Assembly (NCBI GenBank): GCA_028717765.1
Contig: JAQUNE010000103.1
Span: 1-5,315, forward strand
Source: Candidatus Omnitrophota bacterium
Lineage (GTDB): Bacteria > Omnitrophota > Koll11 > Gygaellales > Profunditerraquicolaceae
Reading direction: 5' to 3'
DNA length: 5,315 nucleotides
Positions 1-5,315 of this stretch are shown in pieces. A program made the translations under genes and the position numbers. The notes beneath the pieces were generated by a model. That model was not told the DNA's origin and searched no databases. It saw only the letters and a program-made list of their open reading frames with translations. Every line of letters begins with the position of its first letter. Position 1 is the stretch's first letter.

Positions 1-51
1 CAGGCAAATGAAAAAACGCGCGCGGAAACCCTGGCTTTAATAAAATCATAA
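1..51 (+). CDS. C-terminal tail of an upstream gene (partial)
   Basis: Frame 1 is open from the left edge and reads QANEKTRAETLALIKS before a TAA at 49-51. The composition (charged, Ala/Leu-rich, helix-like) looks like a genuine protein tail. The gene lies on the same strand as the lipoprotein gene and ends 57 bp before its start, so it could belong to the same operon. Frame 2 is also open for 12 codons (ending RKPWL, stop at 38-40) and cannot be excluded. Nothing can be said about function from 16 residues. Confidence 0.4.
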   Translation, partial: QANEKTRAETLALIKS

Positions 52-59
52 TTAACACC

Positions 60-79
60 CAAACCTATCGGATGGTTTG
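60..79. repeat. Short inverted repeat in the leader of the lipoprotein gene
   Basis: CAAACC at 60-65 is the exact reverse complement of GGTTTG at 74-79, separated by an 8-base loop. The stem is only 6 bp and no T-run follows, so it is a poor rho-independent terminator. It could be a weak hairpin, a protein-binding site or chance. It sits between the preceding stop codon and the Shine-Dalgarno of the lipoprotein gene. No convincing -35/-10 pair was found in 52-95; TATACA at 91-96 abuts the ribosome binding site and is too close to the start to be a likely -10. Confidence 0.2.
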
Positions 80-95
80 ATGTGCATCTCTATAC

Positions 96-101
96 AAGGA
101 G
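96..101 (+). promoter_or_regulatory. Ribosome binding site deciding the lipoprotein start
   Basis: AAGGAG lies 7 nt before the ATG at 109. This spacing, and the immediate onset of a lipoprotein signal peptide (MKKF...), fixes the start at 109 rather than at the in-frame GTG at 82, which would add nine residues and has no comparable upstream site. Confidence 0.75.
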
Positions 102-108
102 TTTATCT

Positions 109-1233
109 ATGAAAAAGTTTTTAGTCTTGCCTTTTTACCTCCTATTTCTTATTTCTTTGTCCGGATGCGCTACCTATAAATTTCATCATGGCCAAACGCC
201 CTACGATAAAGGGTATGTAGTTGCCCGGGACGATTACGATATTTTAGAGTATACCTTAGGACAGAATAATACTGTCCCTGACCGGAAATTAGCCAAGACA
301 AGGTTCTTAAGGCGTAGAGATATCGTCGAGGATTATTATAAAAAAATGGAGCTGATTGAAAATCATTTTAAAATGGCGGTTTGGGACCCGGCTTCAATGT
401 TTTTGAAACTTATCGGAGGGATGTTTCGCCTTCCTTTTATTGCGATTGCGGATTATCGGTATGAGCATGACCCTATTTACCGGGAAAAAGTAAAGAAGAT
501 GGAGAAACTAAAGGATGAACAGGAAGAAGCCCGGGTTAATGCGCTTAAAGAAAGATTGAATCTTTATGTGCAAAAAGATTTAGAAAAAGAGGGAGCGGTA
601 ATGGCGTTAAAAGAAGCGTCGTCGCCAGTAGCACCACCGGAAAAAGAAAGCATCAAAACAGCAGAGCCTGCTGTGAAAGATGTAATTCCAGTTATACCTG
701 AAGCAACAGAAGTGCCTGTGCAAGCAAAAGAAATTCCTCAGGTAGAGCAAGTTGTGTCCCAGAAGCCAGTCTCTCTGCCTTTAAAAGAAGTAGAGGTTGT
801 GCCGCAAAAAGAAGCGCCCAAAGAAACACAGCTTCCCCTAGAGCAGGAATCTCCCAAGCCAGAGATAATTCCGGCGCCTGAGCAGATCAAAGAAAAGAAA
901 ATTCAGGATTCAGAATTGCATAAAGAAAAAGCACTCGAAGAAACAATGCGTAAAGAAGAGGGGATTTTCGCCGTGATTGTCGCTAAGCCGAATAAAGGCT
1001 ATTCTCCTTTAAAGGTAAACTTTTATGGGAATAGATCGCGCTCTTTGCATGGTAGGATAGTGGCTTTTAACTGGGATTTTGGCGACGGCGATAACTCCAC
1101 TAAAGAAAATCCGGCGAATACTTATTACAGCGCTACTTCTGATCCGAAATATTTTAATGTCACTTTGACGGTGAAAGACAGCCGCGGAAAAACCGCGCAA
1201 ACCACCGCTACTATCGAGGTGCTCAACAAATAG
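109..1233 (+). CDS. PKD-domain lipoprotein with Pro/Glu/Lys-rich spacer
   Basis: Predicted 374-residue secreted lipoprotein. Residues 1-19 form a type II signal peptide with Lys2-Lys3, a hydrophobic core and lipobox LSGC, giving lipidated Cys20; Ala at +2 fits outer-membrane sorting under the enterobacterial rule. Residues 21-120 form a globular, unrecognised N-terminal region with a basic patch (FLRRRD, about 66-71) and an amphipathic or hydrophobic stretch around 97-116. A charged, probably coiled-coil helix covers about 122-170. A low-complexity spacer rich in P, E, K and V covers about 171-261, recalling TonB-like periplasm-spanning linkers, and a second charged helix follows to about 285. 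Residues 285-374 are a PKD (Ig-like) domain with the diagnostic WDFGDGD at 322-328 and a typical closing TLTVKDSRG strand. PKD domains usually mediate protein or polysaccharide contacts outside the cell. No enzymatic domain is visible. It heads a tight cluster with PEGA and GT2 genes, suggesting an envelope or surface-glycan role (inference). Confidence 0.85.
   Translation: MKKFLVLPFYLLFLISLSGCATYKFHHGQTPYDKGYVVARDDYDILEYTLGQNNTVPDRKLAKTRFLRRRDIVEDYYKKMELIENHFKMAVWDPASMFLKLIGGMFRLPFIAIADYRYEHDPIYREKVKKMEKLKDEQEEARVNALKERLNLYVQKDLEKEGAVMALKEASSPVAPPEKESIKTAEPAVKDVIPVIPEATEVPVQAKEIPQVEQVVSQKPVSLPLKEVEVVPQKEAPKETQLPLEQESPKPEIIPAPEQIKEKKIQDSELHKEKALEETMRKEEGIFAVIVAKPNKGYSPLKVNFYGNRSRSLHGRIVAFNWDFGDGDNSTKENPANTYYSATSDPKYFNVTLTVKDSRGKTAQTTATIEVLNK
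619..891 (+). other. Pro/Glu/Lys-rich spacer segment of the lipoprotein
   Basis: This in-frame stretch (residues about 171-261) is dominated by Pro, Glu, Lys, Val and Gln, with irregular short units such as PVIPEATEVPVQ and EVVPQKEAPKE. It is not an exact DNA tandem repeat. Such regions are normally extended and disordered; about 90 residues could reach a long way across the periplasm and hold the PKD domain away from the lipid anchor. The length is likely to vary between relatives. Confidence 0.6.
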
Positions 1234-1251
1234 AACCTTTCATTTAATGCT

Positions 1252-2187
1252 ATGTTAAGTGAACAAAGAATCAGGGCGGTTTTGTATTATTTAAGCGTTC
1301 TGATTTTTATTTTGGGCCTGCCACTTATCCTTTCTTCTGTTTTTGGCTATAAATTTAACCGGCGCACTTTCAAATTCACTAAAACCGGCCTGGTGGCGGT
1401 AAAGACCCAGCCTTCCGGAGCCAGTGTTTATCTGGATAATGCGTTATTAAATGATAAGTCGCCTTTAACTATAGCAGAACTGTTGCCCGGGGAATACCGC
1501 CTGAAAATTGAGCTGGAAAAGCATTACCCTTGGTCAAGTAATGTCAGGGTGGAGGCGGGAAAGGCAACCCGCCTGGAAAAAATCATCCTTTTTCCTATTA
1601 GGCCTAATATCCATCAGTTAAACAAGGAAAAATTTTATACTTTTTGGGTGGATGAGGAAAAAGCCTTAATTTATTATGCTACTGAAGATTTGGGTATTTA
1701 TAGGTCAGACTTCGAAGGGAACAATTATGAAAGAATAGCCAGTTTTTCTTCAATCGATCCCCTGCCGACAAAATTTATCCTTTCTCCCGACAGAAAAAAA
1801 ATCGTTTATTTTAATCGACGCAACATTGGCATTACCTATCTGGATGCTTATTCAGATGAACCGTTTTTTAGCGAAAAATTCGTGCTTAATTATTCTCCCG
1901 GGATACTTTCAAATATCTATTGGCATTCTGATAGCTACCACTTGATTTTAATTACCAACCGTGCGGTTGAGGTGCTTGAGGCTAAGCCTGAGTCCGTTCC
2001 GGTGGTACTGGTAAATTTGAACAAAAAAAATACCACCTCTTCTTATGATCTGCGTAATGACACGCTTTATTTTGTGGATGCGCAAAAAGCCGTGGATGGG
2101 AATACTTACGATAACCTCTATAAACTGGAATTAAATAGCAGGTCATTTGCCTTGCAGCAATTGATGAAAATACAGACGCATGAGTAA
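1252..2187 (+). CDS. Membrane-anchored PEGA-domain protein with propeller-like C-terminus
   Basis: Predicted 311-residue protein. One hydrophobic segment (about 10-31) follows a short N-terminal tail, with no lipobox or clear cleavage site, so it is probably a signal anchor. Residues about 47-114 are a PEGA domain: a VKTQPSGASVYLDN opening, SPLTIAELLPGEYRLKIE centre and a closing strand before FPIRP. The remainder (about 125-305) is beta-rich, with segments like KFILSPDRKKIVYF (174-187) and NIYWHSDSYHLILIT (221-235) that resemble TolB/PD40 propeller blades, though there are too few for a full propeller. PEGA domains are short beta folds common in surface proteins; no catalytic residues are visible. 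The start is the ATG 18 bp after the lipoprotein stop; it has no good Shine-Dalgarno, so translation may depend on ribosomes from upstream. It overlaps the next gene by 8 bp. Basic residues after the membrane segment make the orientation uncertain. The layout resembles PEGA proteins of candidate-phyla bacteria (recollection, not searched). Confidence 0.8.
   Translation: MLSEQRIRAVLYYLSVLIFILGLPLILSSVFGYKFNRRTFKFTKTGLVAVKTQPSGASVYLDNALLNDKSPLTIAELLPGEYRLKIELEKHYPWSSNVRVEAGKATRLEKIILFPIRPNIHQLNKEKFYTFWVDEEKALIYYATEDLGIYRSDFEGNNYERIASFSSIDPLPTKFILSPDRKKIVYFNRRNIGITYLDAYSDEPFFSEKFVLNYSPGILSNIYWHSDSYHLILITNRAVEVLEAKPESVPVVLVNLNKKNTTSSYDLRNDTLYFVDAQKAVDGNTYDNLYKLELNSRSFALQQLMKIQTHE
2180..2187 (+). 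promoter_or_regulatory. Stop/start overlap ATGAGTAA (translational coupling)
   Basis: The glycosyltransferase ATG (2180-2182) lies inside the end of the PEGA gene, whose TAA is at 2185-2187. No Shine-Dalgarno is visible in the preceding 20 bases, so the downstream gene probably relies on termination-reinitiation. That arrangement tends to fix the ratio of the two proteins and implies a shared function. Confidence 0.65.
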
Positions 2188-3667
2188 TCATAAAATAAAA
2201 AGATTATTGGAGATTTTTCCCGGCCTAATTTCCTGGGGGGTACTTGTTTTTCTGGTGATTCTTTCGGCATGGCAACCGGTGATCTGCGCGGTGGCAATTA
2301 TTGTTTTTGATTTTTACTGGATTATCCGCACACTTTATCTGACCACACTTTTAATCATGGCGCACCGGAAATTATTTAGGCAGCGAAACCGTAATTGGCT
2401 AAAGGATTGCCAGGCATTGGCCCCTGAAGAAAAATGGCTGAAATTCTATCATTTGATTATTTTTCCAGTATATAAGGAAGGCACGGAGATCCTGAAGGCG
2501 TCGCTAGAGGCAATAAAAAATTCGCATTACCCTAAAGAAAAAATTATTGTTGTCGTGGCGTTCGAAGAGCGTAACCAGAAGTCCCGTGAAAACGCTAAAA
2601 TTCTACAAGAGACGTTTAAGAATGAATTTTTCGGGTATCTTTCCACTTTTCATCCGCAAGATTTACCCGGTGAAACGCCGACCAAAGGAGCAAATGCTAC
2701 ATTCGCGGCCAAAGCAGCAAAAGAATTCCTGGACGGAAAAAAAATCCCCTATGAACATGTGATCGTTTCCTGTTTTGATGCCGATACTTGCGTTGAAAAG
2801 GGGTATTTTGCCTGCCTTACATATCATTTTCTTACTACCCCTAGGCCGCATCAGGCAAGCTATCAGCCAATGCCGGTTTATAATAATAATATCTGGTATG
2901 CGCCTTCTTTTGCGCGGCTCGTCGAACTGAGCGCTTCTTTCTGTCAACTAATCGAAAGTATGCGGCTGGAAAAATTTGTCACTTTCTCCAGCCATAGTAT
3001 GAGTTTTAAAACCTTGGTCGAGATTAATTATTGGCCGGTGAATATGATTTCCGATGATTCTGTGATTTACTGGAAAGCTTTTTTGTTTTTTAAAGGCAAC
3101 TACCGGGTTGTGCCTTTATATATTACCGTTTCCATGGATGTGGCATATTCGACTAATTTTTTTAAAACAATTTCCATCCAGTATAAACAAAAAAGAAGAT
3201 GGGCCTGGGGTGTGGAGAATTTTCCCTTTCTAGTAAAAGGTTTTTTGGCCGATAAAGAAATACCCCTGATCGTAAAAGTAAGAAGATCCTATCACCTTTT
3301 AGAGAGCCATGTAACCTGGGCGATCTGGGCGGTAATTATTATTTTAATGCCGTCATTCCCTATTCTTTTCGGAGGCGCTTTTTTCGCGCAGATGTCCGCC
3401 GTTGGTTACAACCTTCCGCGGATTACGGGGATTCTTTTTAATTTTACCTTGGTGGCAAGCTTAATTTGGATTTTATTAAGCCGTACTACCTTGCCGCCCC
3501 GGCCGCCGGATGTAAAATGGCATAAGAATATCTTGATGATCCTGGAATGGATCATCGTTCCTTTTATCGTGCTGATTTTAGGCTCTACTCCTGCGCTTGA
3601 TGCTCAGACCAGGCTCATGCTTGGCAAATATATGGTGTTTGAAACTACGGAAAAGAAACGAAAGTAA
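2180..3667 (+). CDS. Membrane family 2 glycosyltransferase (cellulose-synthase-like)
   Basis: Predicted 495-residue inner-membrane enzyme that would transfer sugar from a nucleotide-sugar on the cytoplasmic side. N-terminal membrane segments lie at about 14-31 and 33-58. The catalytic GT-A domain (about 88-350) begins with a HLIIFPVYKEG strand. It carries DAD (200-202), which should bind the metal and nucleotide, SDD (291-293) at the position of the usual ED/TED base motif, and Q337-x-x-R340-W341 (QxxRW), typical of processive GT2 enzymes such as cellulose, chitin and hyaluronan synthases. C-terminal membrane segments follow at about 376-398, 414-434 and 450-468, then a conserved-looking tail (TPALDAQTRLMLGKYMVF) and basic end. 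The first donor-site Asp of canonical GT2 (the VDDGS region) is replaced by VVAFEER (125-131), which I believe marks a subfamily. No PilZ domain is present. QxxRW and the helices suggest polymer synthesis, but single transfer to a lipid cannot be excluded; substrate is unknown. It overlaps the PEGA gene by 8 bp. Confidence 0.88.
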   Translation: MSNHKIKRLLEIFPGLISWGVLVFLVILSAWQPVICAVAIIVFDFYWIIRTLYLTTLLIMAHRKLFRQRNRNWLKDCQALAPEEKWLKFYHLIIFPVYKEGTEILKASLEAIKNSHYPKEKIIVVVAFEERNQKSRENAKILQETFKNEFFGYLSTFHPQDLPGETPTKGANATFAAKAAKEFLDGKKIPYEHVIVSCFDADTCVEKGYFACLTYHFLTTPRPHQASYQPMPVYNNNIWYAPSFARLVELSASFCQLIESMRLEKFVTFSSHSMSFKTLVEINYWPVNMISDDSVIYWKAFLFFKGNYRVVPLYITVSMDVAYSTNFFKTISIQYKQKRRWAWGVENFPFLVKGFLADKEIPLIVKVRRSYHLLESHVTWAIWAVIIILMPSFPILFGGAFFAQMSAVGYNLPRITGILFNFTLVASLIWILLSRTTLPPRPPDVKWHKNILMILEWIIVPFIVLILGSTPALDAQTRLMLGKYMVFETTEKKRK

Positions 3668-3680
3668 CGGGCTTTTAAAA

Positions 3681-3687
3681 AAGGAGG
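3681..3687 (+). promoter_or_regulatory. Strong ribosome binding site of the DUF4870 gene
   Basis: AAGGAGG is a full anti-16S match placed 4 nt before the ATG at 3692. It is much stronger than anything before the PEGA or glycosyltransferase starts, implying independent and probably higher translation of the small membrane protein within the same message. Confidence 0.75.
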
Positions 3688-3691
3688 AGCT

Positions 3692-4027
3692 ATGGGGCAA
3701 AACCAGGGAAAAACTTCCACAGGAATGCAGGCTAATGTAGCAGCACTCTTAAGCTACCTCTTAGCATTTATCACCGGGATTATTTTCTTTATCATTGAAA
3801 AAGAGAACAAGTTTGTGCGTTTTCACGCGCTGCAATCAATCATTGCCTTCGGGGGATTGTTTGTATTACATATAATATTAGGGTTTATACCGATTATAGG
3901 CTGGGTATTGTTGCCAATAGTGGCAATCGTAGAGTTAATTCTTTGGATACTTCTCATGGTAAAAGCTTACCAGGGTGAATATTTTAAGCTGCCCTTTATC
4001 GGAGATATCGCGGAGAAAAATTCATAA
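3692..4027 (+). CDS. DUF4870-family small membrane protein
   Basis: Predicted 111-residue integral membrane protein. After a polar N-terminus, hydrophobic segments lie at about 16-35, 46-64 and 66-91 (the last may be two short helices). The family signature is clear: TGMQANVAALLSYLLAFITG, then IIEKENKFVRFHALQSI, then the GFIPIIGW turn, ending with GEYFKLPFIGDIAEK. This matches the DUF4870 (Tic20-like) group, widespread in bacteria and of unproven function; length is normal for the family. It lies 24 bp downstream of the glycosyltransferase with its own strong ribosome binding site, so it is probably the last gene of the operon. Whether it works with the glycosyltransferase or is simply co-transcribed cannot be told from sequence. 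Confidence 0.87.
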   Translation: MGQNQGKTSTGMQANVAALLSYLLAFITGIIFFIIEKENKFVRFHALQSIIAFGGLFVLHIILGFIPIIGWVLLPIVAIVELILWILLMVKAYQGEYFKLPFIGDIAEKNS

Positions 4028-4029
4028 CT

Positions 4030-5315
4030 CTATCTATCAAAGCTTCTATATTGCACTGCTTCCGAAATATCCTGTGCCTGAATGATTTCCGCTGTTCTTA
4101 AATCCGCGATTGTGCGGCTGACCTTTAATATCTTATCATAGGCTCTTGCCGAAAGCCCTAATTCTGTCATTGCTAACCTGAGCAATTCTTTAGCTTTATC
4201 TTCAAGCAAACAATATTTTTTCACTAATTTACTATTCATTTGGGCATTGTAAAATATCTTATCAGACTTAAACCTCTCTTTTTGTCTTGCCCTGGAATTT
4301 TCCACCCTAGTTTTAATTATCGCGGAAGACTCGGCATCTTTGGTGTCAGCTAGCTCTTTGTATTTTATTGCAGGTAGTTCAATATGAATATCGATTCTAT
4401 CCAAGAGCGGGCCAGAAATTTTACTCATGTAATTATGGATTTTTGTAGTATTACAACTGCAGGCTTTCGTATGGTCAGTATAATATCCACACGGGCAGGG
4501 GTTCATCGCGCAAACCAGCATAAAGCAGGCAGGGAAGGTAAAGGATTTATTGATCCGGCAGATACGGATTGACCCGTCTTCCAGAGGTTGCCTTAAAGCC
4601 TCCAGGCAGTTGCGCTGGAATTCCGGAAGCTCATCGAGAAAAAGTACACCCTGATGCGCCAGGCTAATTTCTCCTGGTTGTGGGATAGAGCCGCCACCAA
4701 CGAGTGCGATATCAGAGATAGTGTGATGCGGGTTACGAAAAGGCCGCAAATTCATGATACCGTCTTGAATAGGTAAAGTGCCCATTACTGAATGAATCTT
4801 GGTGATTTCCAGTGCTTCCTCAAGGTATAAATCAGGCATGATCGTAGGAATCCTTTTGGCAAGCATAGTTTTACCGCTTCCCGGAGGGCCGATCATTAGG
4901 ATATTGTGTCCGCCGGCAACTGCTACTTCTAAAGCACGCTTTGCTGCGTATTGGCCTTTAATTTCTGAGAAATCATTTTTGTACTCTGCTGGTTTTTTGC
5001 TGGGGCTGGTAAAAGCCACTTGTAATGGTTTAACTGCCTGTGGGTCATGGATTAGTTCTACGGTCTGTTTTAGGTTCCTAACCGCAAAAGCCTTAATCCC
5101 GGAAACGACAGCTGCTTCTTGGCTGTTTTCTTGCGGCACTAAAGCCTGCTTTTTTTCTGAGAAGGCAATTGCCAGGCTAATTGGTAGGATCCCTTTTACC
5201 GGCCTGATCAGCCCGTCCAAAGACAATTCCCCGAAGATATAATAATCCTTTAACCTCTCAACATCCAGCTGTTCAGACGCAGCAAGTATCCCAAGGGCAA
5301 TTGCCAGGTCAACAG
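4030..5315 (-). CDS. comM: ComM/YifB-family Mg-chelatase-like AAA+ ATPase (5' end outside window)
   Basis: The frame stays open to the right edge, giving 427 visible residues. E. coli ComM (YifB) has 506, so about 80 N-terminal residues are missing. The visible start, VDLAIALGILAASEQL, continuing to YYIFGELSLDGLIRPVKG, matches the ComM N-terminal LonC/S5-like domain. This shows that the TTG at 5226 is internal and not the true start. Visible-residue landmarks are Walker A GPPGSGKT (142-149, nt 4867-4890), Walker B VLFLDE (223-228), sensor region with the family Cys cluster CAMNPCPCGYY plus CSC (Cys268, 273, 275, 285, 287), SGPLLDRIDI (300-309), and the C-terminal Mg_chelatase_C segment LSARAYDKILKVSRTIADL (387-405). 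ComM acts as a hexameric branch-migration helicase aiding integration of transforming DNA in competent species; its role elsewhere is unclear. All ATPase motifs are intact. It converges on the DUF4870 gene with a 2-bp gap and is unlikely to be functionally linked to it. Confidence 0.93.
   Translation of the reverse strand, partial: VDLAIALGILAASEQLDVERLKDYYIFGELSLDGLIRPVKGILPISLAIAFSEKKQALVPQENSQEAAVVSGIKAFAVRNLKQTVELIHDPQAVKPLQVAFTSPSKKPAEYKNDFSEIKGQYAAKRALEVAVAGGHNILMIGPPGSGKTMLAKRIPTIMPDLYLEEALEITKIHSVMGTLPIQDGIMNLRPFRNPHHTISDIALVGGGSIPQPGEISLAHQGVLFLDELPEFQRNCLEALRQPLEDGSIRICRINKSFTFPACFMLVCAMNPCPCGYYTDHTKACSCNTTKIHNYMSKISGPLLDRIDIHIELPAIKYKELADTKDAESSAIIKTRVENSRARQKERFKSDKIFYNAQMNSKLVKKYCLLEDKAKELLRLAMTELGLSARAYDKILKVSRTIADLRTAEIIQAQDISEAVQYRSFDR

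Noticed and set aside
82..108. GTG at 82 as an upstream start of the lipoprotein gene
   Set aside because: It would put nine extra residues before the signal peptide, while AAGGAG is correctly spaced for the ATG at 109 and MKK is a typical signal-peptide beginning.
1009..1200. Reverse-strand open frame opposite the PKD domain
   Set aside because: It lies fully inside a well-supported gene, has a low-complexity basic translation and shows no recognisable domain or ribosome site.
1231..1254. Possible TAG readthrough or recoding fusing the lipoprotein to the PEGA protein (same reading frame, six sense codons between)
   Set aside because: The PKD domain is complete just before the TAG and the next ATG begins a self-sufficient membrane anchor. 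TAG is also used as the normal stop of the ComM gene, so there is no sign of recoding.
2022..2031. A-run in the PEGA gene as a possible programmed slippage site
   Set aside because: The frame continues normally on both sides and reaches a stop that overlaps the next gene; no stimulatory structure is apparent.
1982..2191. Reverse-strand open frame opposite the end of the PEGA gene
   Set aside because: It is a shadow of the coding frame with no recognisable protein features.
2547..2762. Forward alternative-frame open reading frame inside the glycosyltransferase gene
   Set aside because: The translation is Lys/Arg/Ser-rich frame-shadow sequence without features; the GT2 frame explains this DNA.
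2663..2947. Reverse-strand 94-codon open frame inside the glycosyltransferase gene
   Set aside because: It overlaps the DAD catalytic region of a clear GT2 enzyme; its translation resembles no protein family and has no start signal.
4239..4342. Cys-rich motif in the ComM protein region considered as a novel zinc-finger insertion
   Set aside because: The NPCPCGYY...CSC arrangement (actually encoded around 4450-4515) is usual in bacterial YifB/ComM proteins outside the enteric group, so it is not an insertion.
4384..4572. Forward 62-codon open frame opposite the ComM Cys cluster
   Set aside because: It is a shadow of a conserved ATPase segment, with no supporting ribosome site or known domain.
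4799..5242. Forward 147-codon open frame opposite the ComM gene
   Set aside because: The opposite strand encodes Walker A and other invariant ComM motifs; the long antisense frame is a by-product of codon usage.

Overview
The window reads as an ordinary chromosomal segment of a Gram-negative-type (diderm) bacterium with a moderately AT-leaning genome using the standard code. A lipobox lipoprotein with a long Pro/Glu/Lys spacer points to an outer membrane. The mix of PKD, PEGA, membrane GT2 and DUF4870 genes resembles gene content I associate with uncultivated diderm lineages such as Omnitrophota or Elusimicrobiota. The PEGA and GT2 proteins also resemble types common in candidate-phyla (CPR) genomes. 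This taxonomic guess is inference from style only.

Layout, left to right. Positions 1-51 hold what is probably the C-terminal tail of an upstream + strand gene. Positions 52-108 are a short intergenic leader with a small inverted repeat and a good Shine-Dalgarno. Four + strand genes follow: a PKD-domain lipoprotein (109-1233), a membrane-anchored PEGA/propeller-like protein (1252-2187), a multi-spanning family 2 glycosyltransferase (2180-3667) and a small DUF4870-type membrane protein (3692-4027). Gaps are +18, -8 and +24 bp, so they look like one transcription unit. Two bases after the last stop, a convergent - strand gene ends: a ComM/YifB-type AAA+ ATPase (4030-5315). It runs off the right edge and lacks about its first 80 residues.

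Working model (inference): the four + strand genes form a small envelope module. The GT2 enzyme would polymerise or transfer sugars at the inner membrane. The PEGA protein, translationally coupled to it, would be a membrane-tethered partner. The lipoprotein would bridge from a membrane into the periplasm and present a PKD domain. The DUF4870 protein is an uncharacterised membrane companion. The ComM-like gene is functionally unrelated (DNA recombination/transformation). There are no RNA genes, CRISPR arrays, mobile elements or clear rho-independent terminators. I found no strong evidence of a wholly new system; the most interesting part is the lipoprotein-PEGA-GT2 cassette.
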